Positions 24,219-39,580 are shown, counted from the first letter of the stretch. The stretch: DNA of 64,000 bases from Kondoa malvinella (GCA_039545315.1 BCIM01000006.1:1-64000), one strand, 5' to 3'. Notes: generated by a model not told the origin, from the letters alone. Numbers and translations: made by a program.

Positions 24219-24281
24219 GATCGTTTATTGAATGCATGTCAACGCGAAACTTCGACAAAGGCAAGGGCGGACGAGCACGCA
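24219..24281. promoter_or_regulatory. 63-bp bidirectional promoter with CGCGAAA element
   Basis: Only 63 bp separate the start codons of the phosphatase and POL12. The gap contains CGCGAAA at 24243-24249 (within AACGCGAAAC), which fits the SCB/E2F-like G1/S word CRCGAAA. POL12 is an S-phase gene in other fungi, so the site is plausible; binding is inference. Confidence 0.5.
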
Positions 24282-26695
24282 ATGTCGACACCAAAAGACC
24301 TCATAAGCCAATTTGGTGATGCTGTCAAGCTGGCAGACGTCCAAACAGAAGGTGTGCATGACAACGCGTTTCTATAGGCAAATATCTCATGTCGCGTCTT
24401 TTGCAGCATTGAGCATCTGTCGAATTTACAGCTTATCGGCAGAAGATCTCAAATACAAATGGGATGCTTTCGCCTATCAGATCACGAATACAGTAGCAGC
24501 GGCTGGAGCTACGTCGAAACGCGAGGAGCCAGAATTCAACTTGGAGAACCTACGCGAGCTGCGCAAGGAGATCCAGAGCTCCGTCAAGCCTGTCAAGCTA
24601 GAAGCTGGGACACCTGCTGCTCCACCGCGGAATGCCTTGCGCAAGTCACTCGCTCGTGGAGGTATTGATGGCCTGTAAGCTTTGGCATTTAAGTGTTAAG
24701 CTGTTGTAATGTTCTTCTGCCAGACTGGACGGTCTATCTACTCCAGCAGCAAAAAGAAGATCTATAGGCAGTCCTTCGGCAGCTGGGATGGGCACGCCCG
24801 CCTCTGCTACCAAGTCCATGTCTACACCGCGGCCTTCTACACTCTCTGCATCTACCTCACGAGATACTCAGATGACTACACCAGACAAACTTCAACTATC
24901 CCCTTCATCCAATTCCAACCGTACACCTACAGCTCTTTCACCGACGCACAAACCGCTGTTCACAACACCAGCACCATCCAAATTCGAAAGCCGGAATAAC
25001 GCTCTGAGCATTGTCGAATCCCTCAATGCACACTTATCACTCCCTACACCCGTGTCGTCACTCAACCCACGCGTCAAGCTCGCTTCAAGCACAAACCCAA
25101 AAGACTATGCTTACCGATACATGTTTGAAAAGCTACTCGATAGAGCAGAAGCGCTCGATAACAGGATAGACGAAGCTGCCGAGATGATTAGACAATATCA
25201 CGAGATTGAAGAAGAGCTTGGTGATCCCGGAGTGGATTCGCAAGAGGATATGGTCTGTGTTGGTCGAGTGTGTGCGGATTTGTACGCGGCCAAATTACAG
25301 GATGGGCAGGATAAGAGCAAGACTTCAGTTTGGTTTGAAAGTTCTAGGTTGATGGGCGCTGGTGCCAGGATCGAGTTGCGCTTTGATGATGATGTGAAAG
25401 TTAGAGGGCATGAAGTGGGCGATGGAGGCGCGGGCATGTTTCCTGGTGGTATCATCGGTGTAAGAGGTAGAAATGTCGGTGGGCAATTCTTCAACGTCAA
25501 AGAAATTTTGATGGTCAGTCTCTTGCAAGATGCCTGTACCAAGCTGATCTTGTCTAAAGATGCCGCCTATGTATCTACCTGCAAGCATGCCGCAAGACCT
25601 TATGGACTATCATCACGGCGATACCAAGCTAGGAGGCCGGCCACTCTCTGTCATGGTGGCTGCTGGACCATACACGACCGACGACAACCTGGACTTCATT
25701 CCCCTGGATGCGCTGATATCGGAAGCTAGAAGTACCAAGCCTGACACCCTGATACTGGTAAGTCCCATGTCCGGAGTTTGTACCGAGCTGATATCTTGTA
25801 TAGATTGGGCCGTTCATCGATTCCCATCACCCGTCAATTAGATCCGGCGATATCGCTTATGCTCCACCACAAATCTTTGCAGCGCAGATATCGGCTCGTC
25901 TATCTAGTCTCATGGAGTCGTCTCCTGGCACCAACATCATCCTGATACCTAGCCATCGAGATGTGCTCAGCTCGCATGTCGTCTTTCCTCAAGCTCCTCT
26001 TGAAAGGGATCCTGAGATGGGGCTTCCAAAGGTAGGCTAGAATGGGAAACTCAGACTCAATCTGATAACTTCCACTCATCCTTACAGCGCGTCAAGCTAC
26101 TACCCAACCCAGCAACTTTCTCGATCAATGAAGTCAATTTTGCCATCAGCTCAGCGGACGTGCTCTTCCCCCTCCGATCACAGGAGTTCCTCAAAGAAGC
26201 TCCTCCAGCCAATCTAGAAGAAGCGTCACTGCACGAAGGCGTAGGGAAAGATCATGTTGGACGCGTCTGCCGGCATGTCTTGAGACAGAGAAGCTTTTAC
26301 CCAATCTTCCCGCCTCCGCTTTCTGGTGCTGGTGTCGACGCTGTAAATCTAGACGTGACACATATGGATCTGCTCAAATTCGATGGCTTTGGCGCGGATA
26401 TTGTCATTTTACCGAGCATGCTGGGCAAGCATTTCGTGAAGGTAAGTCTTTCAGCTCCGATATCGCGGAGAAAAGCTGAAATCTGCATCTGCAGACCGTC
26501 GACAGCACGATCATGGTCAACCCTTCTTTCCTCACTCGAGGCTCAAACGGCGGTACCTTTACACGCTTCGCAGTGCATCCTTTCAGCAAAGACGAACTCC
26601 GGACAGAATTGAGCAAGGCAGCAATGTCTGCAGAGCAGCATGCGACAGAGAACAAGGTATACGAGCGGTGTAGAGTAGACATAGTGCGAATTTAA
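24282..26695 (+). CDS. POL12: DNA polymerase alpha-primase subunit B (POL12)
   Basis: Pol12 is the regulatory B subunit of DNA polymerase alpha-primase; it links the catalytic subunit to primase and carries an inactive phosphoesterase fold. The ATG (24282-24284) begins MSTPKDLISQFGDAVKL, the helical N-terminal domain. A low-complexity linker rich in S/T/P follows (24720-25020). The OB-fold part includes YRYMFEKLLDRAEALD, VCVGRVCADL, VWFESSRLMGAGARIELRF and FPGGIIGVRGRNVGG. The phosphoesterase-like domain shows PLSVMVAAGPYTTDDNLDF, IGPFIDSHHPSI, IILIPSHRDV, VNFAISSADVLFPLR, RQRSFYPIFPPP and ADIVILPSML, and the C-terminus MVNPSFLTRGSNGGTF is typical of the family. TAA is at 26693-26695. It is convergent with ERG24 (46 nt between stops). 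Confidence 0.95.
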
Positions 26696-26741
26696 GCATG
26701 TCTGCCTCTTTTGATCACGCCCGCCGGCTCATTACGTGTCA

Positions 26742-28351
26742 CTAATATATACCTGGTACTATTCTACTACTGACCAACTTGCAGTACTTGTCCCAGTCTG
26801 CGCCGTACCTAGGACATGAAGTCAGCACATGAGCAAGAATGGAGCGCAGCGACATACTTCTCCCTGCAATGCGCATCATCTCGTCTTTGACGATGTATCA
26901 GGAGGATAGCAAAATAGATGACGTAGAAATAGGGTATTGGTGTTTCGAAGCCGCAAGGCAGACACCATGCCCAAGCCATCAGCCAATCACCGAGGTAGTT
27001 TGGATGCCGACTTCTTCCCCACCAGCCAGACGTCAACAGTTTCGTGCCGCGCTTAGTTTGCATGTATTGTAGATCTGGCCAGAATGTCAGGTCGAGATCG
27101 CATGCTGAGGCGCAAGCTTACTTTTAGGGTTGCTGCCATTTCGGAAATCATTCTTTTCCAGGTTCGATACGCGAAAGATGTAGTAGCCGACTAGATTGAC
27201 AGCGCAGACTGCCAAAGTAGCCAATAGACCCAGATCTTTCGGGAAAGAAGCGAGATATCGCGCTTGGAGAGAGTAGGTGAATGGGACCCAGACCAGATCG
27301 CCAACAGAGAGCATGAATCCGAAGCCGTCCGAAGTGATGTCCATCGTAGTCAATATTGCAGGCTGGATAGAGGTTTCAGCTTTACTAGTGGAACTAGAAA
27401 GAAGGCGCACCTCGTTGTATAGAGCATCAAAGACATAGATCGACTGGAAGACGACGACAAGGACCATCGAATCAGTGATGCGGCCTGTTCTCGAGTCGTC
27501 AGATCGACTTTTAGTTCTCTAATGCACAAACTGACCTATGTCGGTGTATTGCTTAGCGGCCATGGCAATGTCGATCACGAACCACAAGATCATACCAGGT
27601 CTCAGCTCATTGAACGACTTGATGTCAAAGGAGCCGATCCTGGGATTAAGCTCTCTGCCAATAAACCACTGTCTTGACATGAGCGTGTTTGCAATATCAG
27701 ATGGAGCAAGACAAACATTGTAGAAGCTGTTCTGTGTGTCTCCACCCTCAGCGAGCATCTTCCTTTGGCCATAGCTTGCAAGTTGCACATAGCATGCCTT
27801 GACAAACTTCAGATACTTGCAAGTGCATTTTTAGGTGCACATACCTGGAATATGGAATTCAGTAGACTAGCTGTGACCAGTCCTGTCCAGTGATCGTAGA
27901 CGAATGTTAAAGGCTTGAGACCGAAAGCTGCAATTCCGCCGAGCAGCACAAGGGTGGTAACGATAAAGGTCGCAAAGGCTATCGTACCGAATCAGAACTG
28001 ATACGGTCATTGATTGGATAGAGACTGGCCATTGATCTTGTACTTTAAACGCTTGTCATTTCGCAGCTTGACACCTTCAATCCATTTGCCGGGCAAGACG
28101 ATCCAACAAACAACACAGAACAAGTACCAAACAGCGTAGACGACAGCAGCTTCAGTGTCCCAGAGAGAAGCCCATCCAGCTAACGTCGAGTACTTGAGCA
28201 AGCCCTCGCCAAAGAATTCATTCAGAGGTCGAGGCGTGCATCCAGCTTCAGAGCATCCGAGGCCAAAAAAGTAGGAGAAGTAGGCGACAGCGATCGAGAT
28301 CAACAACGTCCCTATAGGCCCAAAGAACTCATACGAGTCTGCCTTTGCCAT
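26742..28351 (-). CDS. ERG24: ERG24, sterol C-14 reductase
   Basis: Erg24 is an ER membrane NADPH-dependent enzyme that reduces the C14-15 double bond of the sterol formed by Erg11, in ergosterol synthesis. The ATG (28349-28351) begins [17 protein letters not shown] and leads directly into the first membrane segment; an upstream GTG in frame is not a likely start. Many hydrophobic segments follow, with [52 protein letters not shown], the cofactor-region motif [30 protein letters not shown] and [15 protein letters not shown]. The last exon restores [19 protein letters not shown] with TAG 26742-26744, the usual family ending. Introns are about 50-60 nt. Morpholine fungicides act on this family. 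Confidence 0.95.
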
Positions 28352-28505
28352 CGCTGATCGAGGTGACGAATCGTGCACGAAAATGCGCGGTCAGGCGAAT
28401 TGTGCCAAGCCCAGTACATGAAAGCCCTCAATACATTATTATAACAGTCCTACACTCAATAGATACCAAAGCCCCATGTATCGATCCTCATGCCAACACG
28501 TAAGC

Positions 28506-29400
28506 TCATCTGAACGGATCTTCGTCTGTCGCTTCTGTTCTTCCGCCGATAGATAAAGAGTCGCTGAAGAGAGGTTGAGAGAGCGATTTGCGAATGACAG
28601 GCTGCCTTATTCGCTGATCGAAAGAATCCGCTCGAGCCAATTGATCGGCCAAATCCCTCGTCTGCCTCTTGTTCTGTCCGAATCGCATCAAGGATGCCCG
28701 TCTTGACTTTTGCTTTGGCATGTCCGCTTCTATCTCTGGTAGCGGTTTTGCTGACCAAAACGGTGATGGCGGCTTCGACGCGGGCAGAGCTGATAATGTC
28801 TTGTCTTCGCGATCCAGTGCTACAGACGTGAGGTCGTCCGTCTCTTCAGGGACTGGAGCTACGTTCGGCGGTAAGGTGAAAAGGTAGCATGCGATGGCTT
28901 CTTGTAGGAGATTCTCCCGGTAGCCTTTTGAAGGTGTCCGTTCTAGCTCATACGGCTTGGACGCGGACGATGAACGACTATGCGCAGTCGTAGCAGGTGT
29001 AGAATAAGATGCTTCGGAGGAGGCGACAGAATATGAAGAGAAGGACTTTTTGAACTTGGAGTAGGTTTGCGACATCATGGAGGGTCGGCGTTGGAACGAG
29101 AAGCTTGACCGGTAGCTGCCCTCCTCTTCTATCTCAGCATCGCTTCGCCATCCATGCGCCGGTGTATCCACTTCTGCAAAATCCCGCACTACTGGAGCTG
29201 AGTAACTTCTTGCATGACCGCCTGAAATGGAAATTATCAGACCGCCAGGCAGAAAACCCCCGGGCATGCTGACCTCGTCTCAGATCTGCTCCTCCGTAAG
29301 GTCTCATTGGTAACTTGAAGGCGAAGGACAAGTCTGGAGCCTCTGGCTTTTGCAAGCTCTGCAACCATGCATCTTGTTCCGACATGTCTTGAGAATTCAT
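28506..29400 (-). CDS. Serine-rich uncharacterised protein
   Basis: No known domain is recognised. The start ATG (29398-29400) gives MNSQDMSEQDAWLQSLQKPE. One intron (GTCAGC donor, about 29221-29270) joins MRPYGGADLRRG to GHARSYSAPVVRDF, and the frame then runs to GGRTEATDEDPFR with a stop at 28506. Visible features are a low-complexity S/T/Y-rich region (YSVASSEASYSTPATTAHSR), several basic-serine motifs (RRPSMM, RRASLM, RKSLSQP) that look like kinase targets, and a possibly structured segment ENLLQEAIACYLFTLPPNV. It lies upstream of ERG24 on the same strand, 154 nt away, with no sign that the two are linked functionally. It is probably a disordered, phosphorylated regulatory protein, but that is inference. 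Confidence 0.62.
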
Positions 29401-30261
29401 GGAAAGGCGGAGTCGTGGAAACCAAGTAAGCCAGGATCTGCAAACATATCGTATGGAACACAGCAGTGCCTTGATCGCCTGTCTCTGCTCAGGCCCATCC
29501 GCACAAGATTGTTTTGTCTCTCGCGAGGAAAAGTCCGGAGTGACCTGACTATAATTATTGTTGTTCTGCCGCTACGAGAATGCCGTTATATTATGACTTG
29601 ATCTGCACTAGCCTGGATAATCACGCGGATGAGACCATCACTCTGCCATACGAGCTGGTTGAGCAAGGAAGAAAACGCGTTGGAACTGGATTAGAAGAGC
29701 CAGACACGCGAAGCTCAACACTAGGCTGTCTGGCAGAGGATACAGCAAGTCTACTTAAGCAGAGAGAATACGCAACACCATGATGGAGACGAGTCTCGTT
29801 TGGCCAGCCGACATGCACGATGGGCACGCGTAATGACAAGTTCAAGACTAATCAGACCACAATCTGCTGCCCATATAGAAGGACAGCGAATCACGAAAGC
29901 AAGGACACGCGCGAACAATTGGCATTTGAAAAGGAAGGAAAGGAAAGCAGAGACTATTGAAATTAGACCATGCGGCTGTTACCAGGAATGCAACACAGTC
30001 CAGGTCAGCTAGAAGCGAAATGAGCTACTTACACGGTCGCTAGTCATTGAGAGCCCACAAGTGGAATGCAAGACGTACTGGCCCACCTCGAGGTCGGTTT
30101 CTTTTTTCTCAAACTGTATCCTTCACCAAGGTCTATCCTTTCACGGTCGCGCTTGAAGCGGAAGAACACACTGAACGAGCAGTATCTTGCATTTCTGACA
30201 AACACACTGAACGAGCAGTATCTTGCATTTCTGACAAGCTCTCTTACCATCTGCTCCAAGT
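29401..30261. other. Long divergent gap with no gene
   Basis: About 860 nt between the serine-rich gene (minus) and the interrupted gene at 30262 (plus). Short ORFs exist on both strands but show no family motif or coherent splicing. It contains a 36-bp tandem duplication at its right end (30166-30237). The rest is presumed promoter and 5' UTR for both genes. Confidence 0.4.
30166..30237. repeat. 36-bp perfect tandem duplication
   Basis: Two identical 36-bp copies (30166-30201 and 30202-30237), each starting acacactgaacgagcagtat, end 24 nt before the ATG at 30262. The unit is a multiple of three, so it would not shift a frame crossing it. The perfect identity suggests a recent duplication. 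Confidence 0.9.
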
Positions 30262-31835
30262 ATGTCACAAACAGTCGAAGAAAAGCCAGCTGCGCCTGCT
30301 CTAGAGCGCCCAGTCATCAACCAATTCCATGCCTCGCCAGAGATTCGTGTGTTTTGCGATTTGTTGGAGAGCTACGACATCGAGACAGGCGAGGATTTGG
30401 TAGACCCAGACGAGTGTGATGAGATGGAATGGCAGTCCTCGCCTTATGCCAGTCGCATCGACCAACTTTCTGATTCTTTGGCCGACCCACAAGTCGTAGC
30501 GCAGGTCGCATTGCTGCAGGAGATCATCAGCGTTGCTACTGAAGCAGGTGCTCAATCCTGGCTGACTGATGCAGCCAAGGTCGCTGCCATGCAAACTGTT
30601 TCCGGGGAACTTGGTAATTGGATGCAAGAGACGGAAGAAGAAATCGGAGCTCCCCAGCCGTTCGCTGAGTATGGCAATTGGCATCAGGTGAATTCATTCT
30701 GACTATATTGTAGCAATACTTCCAAAACCCCTCTCATCGGCGCAGGCTTCATGCACTTTGCAAAGTACAGCCATTCTGATCGTGCTCGCATCGAGTCTAT
30801 CTCGCGCTTTTTGGATTTGCCTGAAAAATGCGCTATTGGCAAGGTAATTTTGCTCTTGTTAACGGACTCGTCTGATCTTCACCCTGTCAGCTCCAAACCT
30901 TCAACGCTCCATCTTTGATTTCTGATGGTGGACAAGCCGTTGATGAGTATTACAATCTTGCAACTACCAAGATCATCAAAACAAGTTTCGAAAATGTCAA
31001 ATCCTGCTGACAGGTCTTCAGCGGTCATGACACTTCAGTCTATTCTCGATTGCTGGCTGAACATCCCGAAATTGAACGTCACGAGCTCAAATTGGATCTC
31101 AAGACTTTCGCTCCAGCCGAATGCGACCAGAATACCGAGATGTCACTTGTTTTGCTAAAGTGGCAGCTTGGCGCTGAAGTCCACAAGGTCGTTTTGATCG
31201 AGGATTGTCCATGAACCAGTATTGGAAGCTACAGAAGGCGTGATGACCTCGTTGGCTCGGACATTCAAGCTGCTGCGCGTTTGGTAAGCGCTATCAATAC
31301 ATTTGGCGGAAACATCTCACGCAGTTCTCAGGACTTTACTCACGAGTTGATGTCTGAGTTCTGTCAATTAGCATCGGCCAGAAAGAACATCTTTGCTGAT
31401 GCCGTCACCCCGAACACCGTGGCAATGCACAGCTTGATTGAGCGAGTTCATGTCTACCAGGCGGAGGAACCTACCATGTCCTGAAAAGCTTTTGAAGAGA
31501 TGGAAGGCGTGACTAGAGCAGCGCAACTCGATTTGCTGATCAAGAAGGCCTCAGACTATTTCCCTTTCGCTCCACACCTGATCGACACGGACCAGCCTTC
31601 TGACGACTTTGCTATCAAGCTTGGTCAATTCAGCATCGACTTGCTAGCCATGATGCATCAAAGGACGACTTCCGTTCCAATCTTTCTGTCTTGAGACAGT
31701 CCCTGCATCGCACTCAGTTCTAGTGGCTTCCCCGCTCAACAAAGCTTGCTGTCCGCCAACGAACAAAGAAGAAAGGAAGATCGCGCCAGCAAGTCCACCG
31801 CCCTCGCTGTGCCCGGCAATCTCGAAATGTCGTAG
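30262..31835 (+). pseudogene. Reading frame interrupted by five in-frame TGA codons; product unknown
   Basis: The protein is not recognised. The ATG at 30262 opens a frame of about 508 codons after removal of one 47-nt GT-AG intron (30844-30890). It runs to TAG 31833-31835 and is interrupted only by TGA, at 30700-30702, 31008-31010, 31212-31214, 31482-31484 and 31692-31694. Between the stops the frame is protein-like: EIRVFCDLLESYDIETGEDL, GFMHFAKYSHSDRARIESIS, YYNLATTKIIKTSFENV, HELKLDLKTFAPAECD, VSAINTFGGNISRSSQDF, KKASDYFPFAPHLIDTD. The five stops could come from CGA arginine codons by single C-to-T changes, or from TGG. The simplest reading is a decaying gene; programmed TGA readthrough is the alternative. 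If only the first frame were used, the product is 146 aa. SAC3 converges from the right. Confidence 0.55.
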
Positions 31836-32121
31836 ATTCGTTACTGCCTTTATCCGTGGCGAAACGCAGGACTGGGGTTAGAGCACGATCTGGCAAAGGC
31901 CCAAATGCAATTCATGCTTGTACAATGCTACTGCTTGCTTCCGAATAGCACTCTCGACGCGTCCACTAAAGCTGGCGAATAGCGCTTGTAAATCATGTCA
32001 TCTGACAGCACGGAACCTTGTCAGACAATCAAGTCAGTTCTCAAGTGAGTACGCACTGGATGAAAGAGCAGCGTTTGTGCGAGCTCAGCGTCGTGAGATG
32101 TGTCTTGCAAGTAGCCTCATC

Positions 32122-36276
<4,155 letters not shown>

Positions 36277-36376
36277 TTAAGAAGGCCGGGGTATATGGAT
36301 GTTATTGGTCGACCGACTCGCACACTGTCAAATCATGCATGTGCAAGTGTAGAGTGTGCATTCCATAGTAGTATGG

Positions 36377-37571
36377 CTAAGCAAACCTGCCCCCATGGAC
36401 TGCATACTCAGATCCAGTGCAGAAGGAGGCTTTCGATGATAACAGCTACGGTCCACGTTAGGTGACAATTGAGAGACAACAGGGAGACTCATACGAAGGA
36501 AGCCATATCTGCAATCTCTTGAGGTAGACCCCACCTCCTCTGAGCAACGAGCCAGTCCGGAAGCTCCTCGTCTACGTCTTTCATGAGCATGCCTTTCAGA
36601 TACGATTAGACCTGTGAAGGCAGCGGATCAGCTGACAGCGTACTGGTCATTGCTGTCGCTATGCCGCCAGGTATGATCGTGTTGCAGCGGACTGTGCAAT
36701 AAGTTTCAGCGGTTGCTCTGATACGCTGGTAGCTCGCGACTGACTGTTGACATCTAACAAGGCAAGTTTAGCATGACGATTAAGGATAATCTATGCACTC
36801 ACCTTTCGCGCCATTCTCCTTCGCAGCACATCTGGTCAAAGTGATCACAGCGCCCTTCGTAGCTGAATAGGCCGTGCATCCCGGCACAGGATGATCATGC
36901 ATGAAGGACGCAGCGTTGATGATGGAATAGCCAGATCTAGGTGGGCTCCCTTGCTTTCTCATTTGTCTAATGCATGCTGCGTTCAAGTTGATCTGCAGAA
37001 GAATGAGCTATGCTTACGGCTGAGGGTGATATACTTACAGTGCCGAACAGGTTTACATTGACTACTCGCTGCATGTTGCTCAGATCTTGTTCATGGAGAG
37101 GTTTGACATCTCCCAGTATGCCTAAGGATCAAGACAGTCTTCAGGGCGCTGCGTGAGACTTGTACAGTGACATACCGGCGAAATGCGCCAAGCCTGAGCC
37201 TTACAATCAGCTCTTGACTCGACATTGAGCTGAAGGAAAGAGCTCACCGTACAACGGGCCTAGCTTCTCGACAGCCTGAGCGACCAAAGCTTCCACCGCC
37301 TGCGCGTCTGAGATATCACAGGCCTTAGCGTATACTTTGCCCTTCCCGTCGGTCGCCTCAAGCTCTCTAGCTACAGCATCCAGCTTTTCTTGGGAGATGT
37401 CACAGATGGCAATAGAGTATCCTTCGGCAAACAGAGATTCCGCTACAGCTTTGCCCATGCCGCTCGCACAGCCGCTAAAGCAGGCGCGAGCACAGCCATG
37501 AGCGAACCGAAGTCGCTAATGGAGAGACGGCCTTACGTCACAACCACAAGATTACGGTCAGGAGTAGCCAT
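36377..37571 (-). CDS. Short-chain dehydrogenase/reductase (classical SDR)
   Basis: An NAD(P)-dependent oxidoreductase of the classical SDR family; the substrate cannot be told. The ATG (37569-37571) begins MATPDRNLVVV, and after a GTAAGG intron the cofactor motif TGCASGMGKAVAESL appears. Next come IAICDISQEKLDAVAREL, VNVNLFGT, the catalytic serine in SIINAASF and the YSATK active site (Y-x3-K), then PGGIATAMTSTL, RWGLPQEIADMASF and the C-terminal ASFCTGSEYAVHGGRFA with TAG 36377-36379, very typical of SDRs. The aspartate in ICDIS after the second strand favours NAD(H), which is inference. The junction between PLPSQ and the RWGLP exon is not fully resolved. It is tandem with SAC3 and divergent from the saccharopine-like gene. 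Confidence 0.87.
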
Positions 37572-37884
37572 TGTATGTGTGCGCAGGGCAGCGAGAACGG
37601 GAACGAGAGAAGCATAAGCGACTTGCTTAAACAGCGCGTGAATTGTTCAGCAGCAACAGCCGACCTCACGACAGCAAAGATGGGCAGGATACAAGGGCGT
37701 AGCGAGAGACAAAAAAGACGACTCATATGGCCAAACACAGCGCAAGTTGAACATGCTTTGGTGGAAAATTGACGACCCACAATTTTATTTTCCGGAGAGC
37801 GACTGAAGCTCGCAGACTATGATTGCTTGTCAGTAGTGCCGCAGAACAAGCGTCTTCTAGCCAATGTCCGCTAGGGCAAGCTCT

Positions 37885-38045
37885 ATGTCGCGTTCTTGTG
37901 AATATGTTCCATCAACTCAAAAGACTTCCTTCTGGCCATTGGCCCTGCGAAAACTCAGCTCCTTATCACACAAGGAATACTATACGCTGGCCGCCTTTCA
38001 CAGCGCTGTCTCACTCAGTGCCATCCGCATGCCCACGTTTCAGGA
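37885..38045 (+). pseudogene. Decayed copy of the F-box N-terminal exon
   Basis: About 160 nt align by eye with the first exon of the F-box-like gene at 39963: both begin ATGTCGCG and share (C/T)TCACAGCGCTGTnTCAnTCAGT near the end. Similarity extends upstream (gcttgtca...ccaatgtc in both). In this copy the F-box-like frame no longer starts at the ATG, and no downstream exon follows. It is best read as a truncated duplicate. Confidence 0.5.
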
Positions 38046-38048
38046 TCT

Positions 38049-38099
38049 CTGGATGAGTAATGCGGCTGGATGAGTAAGGCCTCTGGATTAGTAATGCGA
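38049..38099. repeat. Three imperfect 17-bp tandem copies
   Basis: Three consecutive 17-bp units (38049-38065, 38066-38082, 38083-38099) share the core ctggatgagtaa, with a few substitutions in the second and third. They lie directly after the F-box relic and about 80 nt before the saccharopine-like gene. Confidence 0.7.
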
Positions 38100-38176
38100 A
38101 GACCTCTTCTTGGAAGCTTGATCCCTGCATGACTTCTTTTCGTTCGTACGAAGCTCAGACAAAGTCAAAAGCAGTC

Positions 38177-39580
38177 ATGGCAACCAACAGCAAGCGAGTT
38201 TATGATCTGGTGGTATATGGCGCAACATGATTCACTGTAAGCTGCGCCTTTCACTGAAAGCGTGCATGAGTATTCAATGTGTTGCATGAATAGGGCAAGT
38301 TGGTAGCAGAATACCTTCAAACAGCTGCTGGTCCTACCAAATGGGCTATAGCCGGTCGCTCTCGCTCAAAACTGGAGTCCGTCCGTCAAGAGCTTGGTCT
38401 GACGGTCGACATCCTTGAAGCGGATAGTTTCGATGTTGGCGCAATCCGCACGATGGTCCAGCAGACACAAGCAGTAATTTCGCTCGTTGGGCCGTACGAC
38501 ATGTATGGCGCAGCCCTTTTCAAAGCTTGCGCCGAAGAAGGGACTCACTATTTCGATTTGACCGGCGAACCACTCTTCTGTCTCAGCATGAAGGAACATG
38601 AAGCTGCAGCTCTCAAATCTAGAGCTATTATGGTTCATAGCGCAGGTTGGGATTCTGTGCCATCAGACATTTCTACCTTCCTTGCTGTTCAAGAGCTCCA
38701 AAGAGCAAAGCCGAACGCAAAGGTTGGCCTGGTAGAGACGGCGCATAAATCTCAGGGTGGTGTTTCCGGTCAGCACTCCCTTCTACTTTATTGTTCGGCT
38801 CTTAGACTTTTATCAGGCGGTAGCATTGCTTCCATGATGAACATGCTCGAGAAGCCAAAAGACTCTCTGGCCAACCTTGAAAACCCGCTCATTCTGTCTC
38901 CCATCGGCGCGCCAAACCGTGGACACGAACACGGTGCTGGTACACCGTTTGCAACAAAGCTACTAACGGGTCTCCGAGGCGGCGTGAGTCATGCTGCTCT
39001 TCACTAGCCATCCACGCTCACTGCCTTAAATCAGTTCTTCATCATGGCATACCACAACACGAAGATTGTCTATCAAACTTTTGGCATCCTCGAGTCGTCG
39101 GCAACCTCATCTGAGCATGAGCAATTCCACTACGGCCAAGACTTTCACTATAAAGAGTATCAAGAGCATTCATCAGCCATCGTCTCTGTGCTTAGCTCTT
39201 GCTCAGTGCTGCTCTTCAACACTTTACTCGCTTTTGGACCGCTTCGATCATTGTTCAAGCGCATTCTACCAGTCTCAGGTGAAGGTCCATCAAAGAGTGA
39301 AAGAGAGATTGGGTGGTGGAAAGCTACGACCGTCGCAGTCGAGCATAACGGGAACACGCAAGCGAAGGTCATCATCAAGGGTCAAGGCGATCCAGGCTAC
39401 AAATCAACCAGCATGATGATTTCCGAATGCGCTTTGGCTGTACTTCAGAATCGCGATCAACTACCTCCTTTGGCTCGCCGAGGTGGAATCCTGACACCAG
39501 CTTCGGCGCTCGGAAACGTATTGAAGGAGCGATTGGAGAAGACTGGCTTTTACAGCTTTGAGGTTTCGAGCCAAGAGTGA
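38177..39580 (+). pseudogene. Saccharopine-dehydrogenase-like oxidoreductase with a TGA in the Rossmann motif
   Basis: This belongs to the saccharopine-dehydrogenase-like (SCCPDH) family of NAD(P)-binding proteins of uncertain function. The ATG (38177) begins MATNSKRVYDLVVYGAT, and codon 18 is TGA (38228-38230) where the family has the second glycine of GATGFTG. After an intron at 38237-38293 the frame resumes GKLVAEYLQTA, WAIAGRSRSKLESV, VISLVGPYDMYGA, THYFDLTGEPLF, VHSAGWDSVPSDISTF and, after a second intron (38984-39034), FFIMAYHNTKIVYQTFG, ending SFEVSSQE at 39580. Apart from the TGA the 431-residue frame is intact and well conserved. No alternative donor removes the TGA while keeping the motif. 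It is either a very recent pseudogene, a readthrough case or a base error. Confidence 0.72.

Noticed and set aside
29401..30261. Possible small genes in the long divergent gap
   Set aside because: The ORFs overlap on both strands, lack motifs and cannot be linked by introns into a longer frame.
30688..30745. A normal GT-AG intron (GTGAAT to GGCGCAG, 58 nt) that would remove the first TGA of the interrupted gene
   Set aside because: It shifts the frame into ASCTLQSTAILIVL..., which stops soon after the next intron, whereas the unspliced frame stays in register with GFMHFAKYSH and all later segments.
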